Counted from the stretch's first letter, positions 16,596 through 25,463 are shown. The stretch: DNA of 64,000 bases from Chloroflexota bacterium (GCA_018606645.1 JAGVRI010000002.1:62001-126000); one strand, 5' to 3'. The notes: generated by a model from the letters alone, not told the origin. Numbers and translations: made by a program.

Positions 16596-17570
16596 ATGGG
16601 TAAATTACTTGAAGGAAAAGTAGCCATCGTAACGGGTTCCGGCCAGGGCGTCGGCAAGGAGATCGCGCTGTGCCTGGCCCGCGAGGGGGCCGCAATTGTT
16701 ACCAACAACCGCAAGCCTGGCTCTAGCGTGAACTGCTTTGAAGAGGTCAACTTGCCTTTCACCGAGGAGGAGCGCGCGCGTGTGCAGCGAGTCCTCGGCG
16801 ACGCCGAGTCTACTGCCAAAGAGATCATCGCCATGGGCGGCAAGGCCGTTCCCTTCTACGGCGACGTGAGCAGCTATCAGGTGGCCCACGACATGGTCAA
16901 GTGCGCCGTGGATACCTTTGGCCGGATCGATATCATCGTAAACAACGCCGCCTCCGTCTGGGTCGGCAACATCGCCGAGATGCCCGAGGAAATGTGGGAC
17001 AGAGTCGTCGTCTCCAAGCTGAAAGGCGCATACAACATGATCCACAACGCCCTGCCCTATATGAAAGAGCAGAAATTCGGCCGGATCATGAACGCGTCCT
17101 CCAACGCTTTCGTTGGCCTGATGGGTATGTCTGCCTATGCCGCTGCCTCCGCCGGCATCATTGCCCTGACCAAGGCGGCTGCCCAGGATGTGGCGGAGTT
17201 TGGGGACATCACCATCAACGCCTACACTCCGCTCGCCAGGACCCGAAGCTGGTACAACATGCTCACCGTTTACCGGATCCAGGGCGTATCTACGGAGGAC
17301 ATTGAGGCCGGTGCCCCCGCAGCCATGACCAAGACGGCCGACGTCTTTGCGCCGATGTTCGCCTATCTAGCCTCCGACGAGGCGGCTGGTATCACCGGCT
17401 ATCTGTTCCACTTGGGTGCCGACGGCGAGATCGGCATCTGGTCGGACGCCGAGATGAACCGCAGCATCAAGAAGGAAGAGGGCGTCTGGACTATCGAAGA
17501 GCTGAGGGCGATGGTTCCTGGTCTGGTGAGCGGCGTGGGCACCGTGCAGACCACGCTCAGACTTCATTGA
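16596..17570 (+). CDS. SDR-family oxidoreductase with altered active site
   Basis: A 324-residue short-chain dehydrogenase. The nucleotide motif is TGSGQGVG (residues about 13-20), followed by NNAAS in the NNAG position and the catalytic Ser region MNASSNAF. The usual YxxxK is SAYAAASAG: Tyr is kept but the Lys is Ser. An insertion at about 45-70 is typical of the group related to the 17-beta-HSD4/MaoC-linked SDRs. Start at the ATG following TGGAGGG. It lies 39 bases upstream of the GcvT fusion gene and is in the same operon. NAD(P) binding is likely, but normal catalysis is doubtful without the Lys. Confidence 0.88.
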   Translation: MGKLLEGKVAIVTGSGQGVGKEIALCLAREGAAIVTNNRKPGSSVNCFEEVNLPFTEEERARVQRVLGDAESTAKEIIAMGGKAVPFYGDVSSYQVAHDMVKCAVDTFGRIDIIVNNAASVWVGNIAEMPEEMWDRVVVSKLKGAYNMIHNALPYMKEQKFGRIMNASSNAFVGLMGMSAYAAASAGIIALTKAAAQDVAEFGDITINAYTPLARTRSWYNMLTVYRIQGVSTEDIEAGAPAAMTKTADVFAPMFAYLASDEAAGITGYLFHLGADGEIGIWSDAEMNRSIKKEEGVWTIEELRAMVPGLVSGVGTVQTTLRLH

Positions 17571-17608
17571 GGTCACAAGTTCGCATAACCCCAAAAGGAG
17601 ATGTAATC

Positions 17609-19912
17609 ATGGCAACTGAAGTAGAAAAACTGGTACCCCCGAATATATCCGACGTTGGTCAGATCGACGACGATAGCGGCTTGCGCCTCTTCCGGGGCAT
17701 GATCACGCCGTGGGACCGGATCAAGTCTTTCAAGGAGACGTATGAATTCTTGATCCGTCATGCCGCGTTGTTCGCCGTCGGCTGGATTAACGCGTTGAAG
17801 ATCATCGAACCCGATTACGAGAAACGCGTGACCGTCATGTCTTCAGAATGGGGCAAGTCCCTGGCGGAAATGTGGACGAACGAAGACATGGGCATCCTGG
17901 AAATGTTCAGGGAACGATTCGAGATTCCTCCCTTCTTGACGGATGGTATCTATCGTACCGCCAACTATTGCGACAAGGGCGACGAGATGATGCTCATGTC
18001 CGGCTACATCTGGTACTGCACGAATGACCGCGTCGAGAAAGAAATCCATCGTTGTGACTTTGATATCGTTGGCCCTGAAGCCTGTGACGTTTCCATCGGA
18101 GGCGGTCAGTACTTCTGCCGGGGCCTTGCCGGGGTTCCGATCAACAACTATGATTCCGAACGTAGGGGCTGCGGCGACCCATACTGCCACGTGGTCATTG
18201 AAACCCAGAGAAAGTATGGACCGCACCCCAACGCCGACGGTTATGAGTGGGAACAGTGGGGCCCCCCAAACTCTGGCATGAGAAAGACCGGTGCGCCCAA
18301 GCGAACGGAAGTGGAGTGGTTAACCACGGGCATCTACGCCTCCCCCTCCGGTGCCACCTGGACCGCCGGGGAGATGTACAAGGACTGCGCCATGTGGCCG
18401 ATGTTCATGTCGTCTCAGGCGGTCGTCGCGCTGCGCGTACTGGTGAAGGAGGAGGATATGCCCAAAGCGCAGCACATCATCGACACGGTATTCGATACCG
18501 CCGGCAAGCTTCAGTTCGGTGAATGGAATACGAGAAAAGCCGCGCGCGAGTGGTTGGGCGTGCCAGAATCTGTGGATGATGGCCGTGTCATGGGTGGTTA
18601 CATCAGCATGATCTTCCAGGCCAGGAGCCTCCCTTGGAAATTCACCGAGTTTTCACCGGAGCGCACGGTTATCGAGTGTAGCAAGAGCATGCTCGAGATG
18701 TACGGGCAGCATCCCGAGTTCACTCCTGCTTATGCAGCGTACTTTAACGGCATGGTCAAGACGCTCGTCAGCGCCGAGTGGGTTGTCAGGTTGGATGAGA
18801 CGGCTTTTGCCGACGATATCGCCCGTTTCGTCATCGAGCGCGGCCTTTATGGCTACAGAAGGCAGAAGCCGGGCTATACGTTCGATGAGAAGCAAGAGCG
18901 ATCGAAGAAGCTGCTAAGTCACGACGCCAGTGTCAGAGACCAGCATAAAGCGGTAAGAAACGCGGTCGGCTGGTACAGTTTTACCCATAGACTGCTTGAA
19001 GTGACCGGAGAAGACGCGACCGCTTTTCTAGACAAGATCTTTGCGAGTTCGATTGCCGGGGTCAAGCCCGGTGGCGCGAAGTACACCATGATGCTAAACG
19101 AAGACGGTATCATCATCGATGACGTGATCGTGTTCCGTATGGAAGAGAACAAGTACTGGATCTCGACTTTCTACATTCGACAATTGATCAATTGGCTCGA
19201 TGCCCACAAAGGCGCAAGCAAAGTTGAGTATGAAAACATCACCCCGAATTGGCGAATGTATTCCGTACAGGGCCCGAAATCCAAAGACTTGGTCAACTCG
19301 TTCTTGGCAGAAAAAGTCGATGATCAAAAGTTCTTTACGATCAGAGACAACAAGATCGATGATGTCCCGGTCAAGGTCGCCCGGAGCGGGTATACCGGCG
19401 AAAGACTAGGATACGAAATATACGTTGCAGCCGAAAAGGCAGGGGTCGTCGAAGCCAAACTCGTTGAGCATGGAAAAGCATTCGGCGCAGTCAAGATCAC
19501 GGAAATCGATGTCATGGTGTACACCCTTGCGGCTGAACGAGGATTCATTCTGATGACCGATCTCTGGGGGACGAATCCCTTTGAAGTCGGTTTGGAAGGG
19601 AGAATTGACTGGAGCAAAGACTTTATCGGCAAAGCAGCCCTGGAAAAAGTGAAAGCGGAAGGACCGAAACGTCAGTTGCTCGGCTTTATCGTCGATGACA
19701 ATGATGCCCTGATCTATGGTGGGCCACATGGTGCGACGGTGATGATTGACGGCCAGGTCGTCGGACGAGTCACCAAATTTACGCACAGCTTTACCATCGG
19801 AAAGAACATCGGCTATGCTCTCGTGGACAGGGCACGAGCAAAGGTCGGCGATACAGTGACGATTAACGGCGTGGAAGCGGTTCTGACCGATCGGCAAATT
19901 GTGAAGTTGTGA
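17609..19912 (+). CDS. large protein: unknown N-terminal domain fused to GcvT-like aminomethyltransferase domain
   Basis: A 767-residue two-part protein. Residues about 440-767 match the GcvT/DmdA family (folate-dependent removal of methyl or aminomethyl groups): VTGEDATAFLDKIF, MLNEDGIIIDDVIVFR, YSVQGPKSKDLV, ARSGYTGERLGYEIYV, DFIGKAALEKV and the C-terminal barrel. The N-terminal 420 residues are of a family I do not recognise. They contain Cys-rich stretches, with GPEACDVSIGGGQYFC and RRGCGDPYCHVVIE, the latter like the end of V4R-type ligand domains. Last gene of the operon, so the pathway may include a tetrahydrofolate-dependent demethylation. The start follows AAGGAG. Confidence 0.82.
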   Translation: MATEVEKLVPPNISDVGQIDDDSGLRLFRGMITPWDRIKSFKETYEFLIRHAALFAVGWINALKIIEPDYEKRVTVMSSEWGKSLAEMWTNEDMGILEMFRERFEIPPFLTDGIYRTANYCDKGDEMMLMSGYIWYCTNDRVEKEIHRCDFDIVGPEACDVSIGGGQYFCRGLAGVPINNYDSERRGCGDPYCHVVIETQRKYGPHPNADGYEWEQWGPPNSGMRKTGAPKRTEVEWLTTGIYASPSGATWTAGEMYKDCAMWPMFMSSQAVVALRVLVKEEDMPKAQHIIDTVFDTAGKLQFGEWNTRKAAREWLGVPESVDDGRVMGGYISMIFQARSLPWKFTEFSPERTVIECSKSMLEMYGQHPEFTPAYAAYFNGMVKTLVSAEWVVRLDETAFADDIARFVIERGLYGYRRQKPGYTFDEKQERSKKLLSHDASVRDQHKAVRNAVGWYSFTHRLLEVTGEDATAFLDKIFASSIAGVKPGGAKYTMMLNEDGIIIDDVIVFRMEENKYWISTFYIRQLINWLDAHKGASKVEYENITPNWRMYSVQGPKSKDLVNSFLAEKVDDQKFFTIRDNKIDDVPVKVARSGYTGERLGYEIYVAAEKAGVVEAKLVEHGKAFGAVKITEIDVMVYTLAAERGFILMTDLWGTNPFEVGLEGRIDWSKDFIGKAALEKVKAEGPKRQLLGFIVDDNDALIYGGPHGATVMIDGQVVGRVTKFTHSFTIGKNIGYALVDRARAKVGDTVTINGVEAVLTDRQIVKL

Positions 19913-19932
19913 GTCATATAAGCATCTGACAT

Positions 19933-19975
19933 GGGCTGGCCTCCTCGGAGGCCAGCCCCAACCATTTCTATTTCA
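19933..19975 (+). terminator. strong hairpin terminator between convergent genes
   Basis: Perfect 12-bp stem (19933-19944 with 19947-19958, GGGCTGGCCTCC and its complement), followed by CAACCATTTCTATTT. It ends the catabolic operon and may act in both directions, as the Lrp-type gene converges on it. Confidence 0.7.
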
Positions 19976-20052
19976 ACCATATCGGCCAACGGCTGGGCCC
20001 GGTTGCCTGGCACCAAACGGCTGTCCTCGGTGAAAGCGCCGGCGGAGGCGCG

Positions 20053-21042
20053 TTATTTTGCTGGATCAGCTAACCCGGACCTGGGCGCAGGGTCAGGAGG
20101 GAATGTGTATTTGACAGGCCGTCCCAGCGGAATGACCTCGAATTCCGTAACTCCGGGAATCGAACTCAATGTCTCGGCGATGAAATCGTTGACCTGCCTG
20201 CTATCCCGAAACAGGGCCACGGCGTATACCTGCCATTGACCGGTAACCAGGCTTACATGCCATGTCGTATCGTGCGCGGATAGTTCATCCACTACAGCCT
20301 TCACCTTGTCTGGTTCCGCCTTGATCAATAACACCACCCAGTTGCTGTATCCCCGCACAGTCGTATTCACAATAGGGAGAAATCCGATGATCCCTTCCTG
20401 TACAAGTTCCTCCAGCTTGGTCCTGGCCACCAGCCTGCTGCAGCCAATCGAGCTAGCCAGTTCCGTGATGGTCTGTCTGGGATTTTGCTGCAGTGCCTTG
20501 ATGATGGATAGGTCCAGGTCGCTCAGAGGCTCTTGTGACGAGTTGTTCATGCCCTCCATAGGATGTGTTTGGACTAACCAGAAGTCCTTGACGGTGTGAA
20601 AAGAGTGCATGATTTCCGTAGACATAATGTTGGAAATGCCTGCCAGATGTTTCGAGACGAAATGTACCAATTCTTTTCGATCCCGGAAGAGCGCCCACAC
20701 CATGAGGTTATAGCGGCTGCCGGTCAAGGAAACATCGATGACGCCCGGCAAGTCTGCCAGTTCCTGTGCGACTGATTCAATGCAGCCAGGGCGAACCCTG
20801 ACCCCAATGATCAGCATGAACTGATACCCCAAACGTTCGTATTTGGTAACGCAGACGACCCTCAGGATATCTTCAGATATAAGCCGATTTAGGCGGTAAC
20901 GAACAGTTTCTCTATTGCGCCCCAACACTCGGGCAATCGCCCGAACAGACTGTCTGGCGTCCACTTTGAGTTGTTCGATGATCTGCAGATCAAGCTCATC
21001 CAGTGACAGTGAAGATGATTGTACTTGATTGATATCAAACAC
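20053..21042 (-). CDS. tandem Lrp/AsnC-type transcription regulator
   Basis: A 329-residue protein made of two consecutive Lrp/AsnC units. Each has an AsnC-type HTH (LDELDLQIIEQLKVDARQS, then LSDLDLSIIKALQQNPRQT) and a following alpha/beta RAM-like effector domain. Single Lrp proteins are about 150 residues, so this is a fused dimer. Start: GTG at 21042 with AAGGAG 7 bases upstream; the longer frame to 21099 has no such site. It converges on the catabolic operon and is its likely local regulator. The ligand would be an operon substrate or product. Confidence 0.9.
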   Translation of the reverse strand: MFDINQVQSSSLSLDELDLQIIEQLKVDARQSVRAIARVLGRNRETVRYRLNRLISEDILRVVCVTKYERLGYQFMLIIGVRVRPGCIESVAQELADLPGVIDVSLTGSRYNLMVWALFRDRKELVHFVSKHLAGISNIMSTEIMHSFHTVKDFWLVQTHPMEGMNNSSQEPLSDLDLSIIKALQQNPRQTITELASSIGCSRLVARTKLEELVQEGIIGFLPIVNTTVRGYSNWVVLLIKAEPDKVKAVVDELSAHDTTWHVSLVTGQWQVYAVALFRDSRQVNDFIAETLSSIPGVTEFEVIPLGRPVKYTFPPDPAPRSGLADPAK

Positions 21043-21436
21043 AGCCGTCTCCTTCGTAGACCGCGATTGAAATTGCCCCGAAGAGCTTTCGGCTGGCATA
21101 ATCTCCCGGAGGTTGGGTCAAGCTCCAGTGCGGCTCCAGCCGCCGGCTCTATTTTCATTCATCGAGGTGCTTCTCTCTTCTGCATTCATTGTACCTCAAC
21201 TATCGTACATGTCCAGTTTTCGGGGGAGGGTGACTATTCTCCGCTTTGCTCGGAATTACAGGCTGAGCGATTGCTTTCTCTGTAACTGCTTACCCGCATT
21301 ACCGTCTTCAACTTGCGCAGATCGGGTGATTCAGCGACAATAGGGTGGTGAAATGATTCGTGATGCCCGCCGGCGCTGAGGTAGTCTGCATCATAGTCTG
21401 CCGATCCTGAGCCGCGGATGGTCACGTTGAAACGGA
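21043..21436. other. intergenic region between divergent Lrp-type and HD-domain genes
   Basis: About 390 bases without a credible gene. There is a short inverted repeat TTACAG...CTGTAA (21256-21285) and a weak plus-strand promoter candidate TTGCGC-17-GACAAT (21313-21341) for the HD-domain gene. No RNA gene or repeat is seen. Confidence 0.4.
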
Positions 21437-21451
21437 ATGGGAGGGGATGGA

Positions 21452-22066
21452 TTGATCTCGATTGAAGAGGCTCGGCGGCTCTACGTTGGGGCGGAGGCGG
21501 TCCATGATTTCGATCACGTCCTCCGCGTCCTCGCTCTGGCCGAGCGCTTGGCCCGAGCCGAGGGGGCCGATCTGGAGATCGTGCGGGTGGCGGTCTTGCT
21601 CCACGACGTGGCCCGTGGCTGGGGTTCGGATGACGATTTCGATCACGCGCAGGCCGGAGCCGAGGTTGCGCGGCGCATCCTGGCCGGCCACCCACCGGAT
21701 CGGGTGGAGGCGGTGGCCCATGCCATCGCTGCCCACCGCTTTCGCCGTGGGCCGGCTCCGCAGACGATCGAGGCCAGGGTCCTCTACGATGCGGACAAGC
21801 TGGACGCCATCGGAGCGATTGGCGTGGCCCGCGCCTTTTCCTATGGCGGGCATTGGGGGCAACGCCTGTGGGCAGCCGTTCCTGAGGAACCGGATCAACT
21901 GGATTTCGGTTCGGAGCATACCCCGGTCCATGAGTACCGGGTCAAACTGTGCCGGATCAAGGACCGATTGTTAACCGAGAGCGCGCGGCGGCTCGCCCAG
22001 GACCGTCACGACTTTATGCGGTCCTTCTTTGAACGCCTGGAACGGGAGGTACACGGCGATCTGTGA
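21452..22066 (+). CDS. HD-domain phosphohydrolase
   Basis: A 204-residue metal-dependent phosphohydrolase of the HD superfamily. Metal ligands: His in DFDHVLRV, the HD pair in LLHDVARGWG, a following His in AHAIAAHRF and Asp in LYDADKLDAIG, in the order usual for the YedJ/uncharacterised HD group. The frame is open from 21437. The TTG at 21452 is preferred because GGAGG lies 7 bases before it. It ends 10 bases upstream of the cobalamin promoter, so it is a separate unit. The substrate is unknown, probably a nucleotide or other phosphate ester. Confidence 0.85.
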   Translation: MISIEEARRLYVGAEAVHDFDHVLRVLALAERLARAEGADLEIVRVAVLLHDVARGWGSDDDFDHAQAGAEVARRILAGHPPDRVEAVAHAIAAHRFRRGPAPQTIEARVLYDADKLDAIGAIGVARAFSYGGHWGQRLWAAVPEEPDQLDFGSEHTPVHEYRVKLCRIKDRLLTESARRLAQDRHDFMRSFFERLEREVHGDL

Positions 22067-22069
22067 GAT

Positions 22070-22098
22070 TTGACAGCCATCGGCGGGTGTGCTATAGT
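22070..22098 (+). promoter_or_regulatory. promoter of the cobalamin-riboswitch operon
   Basis: TTGACA (22070-22075), 17 bases, TATAGT (22093-22098). Transcription would begin near 22105, about 20 bases before the first riboswitch stem. Confidence 0.78.
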
Positions 22099-22123
22099 GT
22101 AGGTCGTTAACAATTGTATCATC

Positions 22124-22276
<153 letters not shown>

Positions 22277-22296
22277 GCACTGCGAACCTTCGCGGA

Positions 22297-22360
22297 AAGG
22301 GGGTAGGCGCATGGCTCAGGGACCATGACCACCCCTTGTCGTTCGACAAGGGGTTTTCTG
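22297..22360 (+). terminator. riboswitch expression platform: terminator with competing antiterminator
   Basis: Terminator: stem CCCCTTGTC (22332-22340) with GACAAGGGG (22345-22353), tetraloop GTTC, then TTTTCTGTT. A competing hairpin can form from AAGGGG (22297-22302) with CCCCTT (22332-22337), extended by CATGG (22310-22314) with CCATG (22323-22327). The two use the same CCCCTT, as expected for a transcriptional on/off switch. Confidence 0.85.
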
Positions 22361-22377
22361 TTGAGAGTAAACCATCA

Positions 22378-22410
22378 CCCCAACCGAGAGGTTGGGGCGT
22401 TCTATTTTTC
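22378..22410 (+). terminator. second hairpin with T-rich tail upstream of the first gene
   Basis: Stem CCCCAACC (22378-22385) and GGTTGGGG (22390-22397) with loop GAGA, followed by CGTTCTATTTTT. It sits between the riboswitch terminator and the ribosome-binding site GAAGGAG at about 22413-22419. It looks like a second intrinsic terminator in series. Confidence 0.65.
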
Positions 22411-22425
22411 CTGAAGGAGAGGATC

Positions 22426-23505
22426 ATGAGGAGGAAATGGCTCATTCTGGCGATGGCGCTGGTTCTGGTCCTGAGCAGCGTCGGACCGGTGTTTGCGGCG
22501 GTGGATATCGCCTCGGCGCTGGCTTACCTGAAGACCCAACAGAACGAGGATGGTGGATTTGGCAGCGGGTTTAGCCCGGGTAGTTCTCTGATCTCCACCG
22601 CTGATGTGGTGTTGGCCATTGTGGCCGTGGGTGGAGATGTGGCAACCTTCCAACGGGACGGTCAGACCCCTCTGACCTATCTGGCCGCCCAGGCTCCGTC
22701 GGCTACGACGGCGGGCGATCTGGCCAAGCTGATCCTGGCGGTGGTGGCAGTGGGCCAGGACCCGCGCGCCTTTGGCGGGGTGGATGCCGTGGCCAAGCTG
22801 GAAACGATGATCGGTGCGGACGGAAGGATAGGCGGGGCGCAGGACACCTTTGTCAGTCACCTGTATGCGGTGTTGGCCCTGGCCAGCGCGGGGCGGCCGA
22901 TCCCGGCGTCCGCAGTGAACGCCATCAAGAAAGCTCAGCAGGAGAACGGCGGCTGGGCGTGGGATGGCACATTGACGACGGCGGTGGACACCAACACCAC
23001 TGCTTTTGCTGTGCAGGCGCTGATCGCAGCCGGGGAGCCGGCCGGGGGCGAGGCGGTGACCCGCGCTTTGGGCTACTACAAAAGCATTCAGAATGACGAT
23101 GGCGGCTGGCCCTATCAGAATCCATCGGACTATGGCACCCTCACCGACGCGAACTCGACGGCGGTGACGATCCAGGCCCTTATCGCCGCCGGACAGCAGG
23201 TGACGGGGGCCGAGTGGACTACCCCGTCTGGCCAGAATCCGCTCTCGGCGCTAGAAGCCCTGCAAAATGAGAGCGGCGCTTTTATGTGGAAGGCGGACGT
23301 GCCGGGCGACAATCTGCTGGCGACCGTTCAGGCGTTGCCGGCGGTGGCGGGCAAAGCCTTCCCGTTGGCCCGCGTCCCGGCGGCTGCGGCAGCGCCGACG
23401 ACTCTGCCCGTTACCGGTGGTCCGGCGCTCAACCTGGCCTGGCTTCTCGTTCTCAGCGGCCTGGCGGTGGGGGGCGGCGGGTACCTCCTGTACCGGAGAA
23501 AGTAA
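22426..23505 (+). CDS. surface-anchored alpha/alpha-barrel protein, transcobalamin alpha-domain-like
   Basis: A 359-residue exported protein. Signal peptide about 1-24 (MRRKWLILAMALVLVLSSVG, cleavage after VFA). The mature part has repeated helix pairs with prenyltransferase/squalene-cyclase type motifs: QNEDGGFG, QQENGGWAW, IQNDDGGWPY, LQNESGAFMW. This is the alpha6/alpha6 toroid also found in the N-terminal domain of animal intrinsic factor and transcobalamin. C-terminus: LPVTG, a membrane segment and RRK, a sortase-type anchor. It is the first gene under the cobalamin riboswitch, so cobalamin binding at the surface is the best guess rather than terpene chemistry, since the catalytic DxDD motif is absent. 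Confidence 0.85.
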   Translation: MRRKWLILAMALVLVLSSVGPVFAAVDIASALAYLKTQQNEDGGFGSGFSPGSSLISTADVVLAIVAVGGDVATFQRDGQTPLTYLAAQAPSATTAGDLAKLILAVVAVGQDPRAFGGVDAVAKLETMIGADGRIGGAQDTFVSHLYAVLALASAGRPIPASAVNAIKKAQQENGGWAWDGTLTTAVDTNTTAFAVQALIAAGEPAGGEAVTRALGYYKSIQNDDGGWPYQNPSDYGTLTDANSTAVTIQALIAAGQQVTGAEWTTPSGQNPLSALEALQNESGAFMWKADVPGDNLLATVQALPAVAGKAFPLARVPAAAAAPTTLPVTGGPALNLAWLLVLSGLAVGGGGYLLYRRK

Positions 23506-23575
23506 TTGGATGTCCCAGGAGCGGTCTGTCCGGTTTCCGGGCAGACCGCTCCTCTGGCGGGGGAGGCGAGCAGGG

Positions 23576-24319
23576 ATGGGATTCCAGCTCTGGATCATCG
23601 GCCTGCTGGCGATGGCGATGGTTCCGAAAGCCACTGCGACGGTGCCGAATCGGGCCGGTCTGGTGGTCCAGTTTGAGAACGGGCGGATCGAGAGCCGCTG
23701 CCTTGATTTTGCCGAGGCAGAGATCAGCGGCGTCGATTTGCTGTTGCGTTCTGGCCTGGAGGTGGTCCTGGATTCTTCGCGAGGGATGGGCGTAGCTGTG
23801 TGCCAGATCGAGGGAGTGGGTTGCGCCTATCCGGCTGAAACCTGTTTCTGCCAGTGCATGGGCAGTGGCCCGTGTCGGTACTGGAATTACTTTTATCGGG
23901 ACCCGGGTCAGGCGACATGGACCTATTCCGCCCTGGGTGCCACCCTGCGCACCGTCCGGTCGGGGGCGGTGGAGGCCTGGGTCTGGGGGGATGGGAGTAC
24001 GCCGCCTTCGCCCGATCTCAACTTTGAGGCTCTTTGTGCGTCAAGCCGGGGCACCGCAGAGCCTACCTCTGAACTGGTTCCGACCCCGACCCCTACCAGC
24101 CTGCCCGTGCCGACCTGGACCCCATCTGTCTCGCCGGCCTTGTCTTCGTGCGTCTTGCCGACTCCTTCCCCGCCGGTGCTTCCAACATCATCCACTCCGA
24201 CTCCGATCCCTGGAGCCGTTGCGCCATCAGCGGGGGCCTCCTACTGGCCTCTGGTGGGGATGATCCTGGGTCTGATCGCCCTGGCCATGGGGATTGGGTT
24301 CCGGCGGAAGGGCCGGTGA
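23576..24319 (+). CDS. surface protein with DUF4430-like domain, transcobalamin beta-domain-like
   Basis: A 247-residue protein with a signal peptide (MGFQLWIIGLLAMAM), a globular domain of about 120 residues, a Pro/Thr/Ser-rich stalk (about 155-220) and a C-terminal membrane segment ending RRKGR. The globular domain reads ISGVDLLLRSGLEV, VCQIEGVGC, CRYWNYFYRD, WTYSALGATLRTVRSG and VEAWVWGDG. This matches the DUF4430 layout (tyrosine/tryptophan-rich strands ending in a GD/W turn), the same family as the C-terminal beta domain of transcobalamin. Six Cys may form disulfides. The start at 23576 is chosen for the signal peptide and GGGAGG; 23510 is possible. It follows the barrel protein. Confidence 0.75.
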   Translation: MGFQLWIIGLLAMAMVPKATATVPNRAGLVVQFENGRIESRCLDFAEAEISGVDLLLRSGLEVVLDSSRGMGVAVCQIEGVGCAYPAETCFCQCMGSGPCRYWNYFYRDPGQATWTYSALGATLRTVRSGAVEAWVWGDGSTPPSPDLNFEALCASSRGTAEPTSELVPTPTPTSLPVPTWTPSVSPALSSCVLPTPSPPVLPTSSTPTPIPGAVAPSAGASYWPLVGMILGLIALAMGIGFRRKGR

Positions 24320-24332
24320 GGGGGAGCAGTCC

Positions 24333-25463
24333 ATGCATCCCAAAGCCTGGGTGATGTGGCTGCTAGCGGCGGTGGTGCCGGCCTTTACCGTGCGCAATCC
24401 GCTCTATCTGATCCTGGTGCTGGGGGCTGCCTGGGTGGTCTACCTCACCCTGGGTCGGACGACGGTCGGCGCCAGTTGGGGGAGTTTTGTGAAGGTCGGG
24501 CTCTTTTTTCTGGCCGTCTCCCTGGTGTTCAATATGATCTCGACGCATGTGGGGCAGCATGTTCTCTTTCGCCTGCCCGCTGCCTGGCCGATTGTCGGGG
24601 GTGCGATCACGCTGGAAGCAGCCGTGGCGGGGTTGGTCAACGGACTGGCGCTGCTCACCATCCTCATTGTCTTTGCGACTTTTAACGCGGGGGTGGATCA
24701 TTACCAACTCTTACGGTCCATTCCGGCGTTTCTCTTCCAGGTGGGAGTGGTGCTGTCGATTGCCGTCACCTTTGTGCCCCATATGGTCTGGAGTGCGCAG
24801 GAGATCCGTCAAGTGCAGCGCATCCGGGGCCACCGTTTTCGGGGCGTCCGCGATCTGCTTCCCCTGGTCCTTCCCCTCCTGGCGAACAGCCTGGAACGGG
24901 CCGTTCAATTGGCAGAGGCGATGGAGGCGCGGGGGTTTGGCAGTGTGGCCGATTCGGTTCCCCGCCGCCGGGTGCTGGGGTTGCAGATCGGGCTGGTGGG
25001 TGCCTTGCTGGCGGTGTTGGGGGGGCTATCGATCCTCAGCTTCTTCTCCGGGGACGGCTGGTGGGGATGGGCAATGGTCGTAGGAGGAGCCATCGGGGCG
25101 CTGATGATTCTGGGGGCATGGGGTCGCCTGTCACGACGGACGAACTACCGTCGCGTGCCATGGACCTGGCGGGATACGGCGGTGGTGGCGACCAGTGCGG
25201 GCGCGCTGGCGGCGGTGGTCCTGGCTCAACTGGCTCGAGTTGAGGCCCTGACCTATAATCCCTTTTCCCCCCACGGATTGTGGCCGGCGTTCGATGCGCG
25301 CCTGGGGATGGCGCTGTTGGGCCTGGCTCTGCCGGCTCTGAGGGGACTCACGGGGCCGCAGGGAGAGGAGCCCTCCACTGGCCCTGCAGTGGGAAGCGGA
25401 TTCGGGCACTGGCCCTCGCCTCCAGATGGAGGCGGGTCAGGAACTACGGAGGATATCGCATGA
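24333..25463 (+). CDS. ECF transporter T component (EcfT/CbiQ-type)
   Basis: A 376-residue integral membrane protein with five to seven hydrophobic segments. The diagnostic cytoplasmic coupling helices of EcfT are present: EIRQVQRIRGHRFRG with the following LLANSLERAVQLAEAMEARGFG, the Arg-Gly and Ala-Arg-Gly type motifs that press on the two ATPases. It couples ATP hydrolysis to the S component. The usual T subunit is 230-270 residues. Here there is an added C-terminal pair of membrane segments and a Pro/Gly-rich tail. It overlaps the ATPase gene by 4 bases. Confidence 0.9.
   Translation: MHPKAWVMWLLAAVVPAFTVRNPLYLILVLGAAWVVYLTLGRTTVGASWGSFVKVGLFFLAVSLVFNMISTHVGQHVLFRLPAAWPIVGGAITLEAAVAGLVNGLALLTILIVFATFNAGVDHYQLLRSIPAFLFQVGVVLSIAVTFVPHMVWSAQEIRQVQRIRGHRFRGVRDLLPLVLPLLANSLERAVQLAEAMEARGFGSVADSVPRRRVLGLQIGLVGALLAVLGGLSILSFFSGDGWWGWAMVVGGAIGALMILGAWGRLSRRTNYRRVPWTWRDTAVVATSAGALAAVVLAQLARVEALTYNPFSPHGLWPAFDARLGMALLGLALPALRGLTGPQGEEPSTGPAVGSGFGHWPSPPDGGGSGTTEDIA

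Noticed and set aside
22426..23505. Squalene/terpene cyclase
   Set aside because: QW-like repeats are present, but the catalytic DxDD motif is missing, it is exported and surface anchored, and it is under a cobalamin riboswitch.
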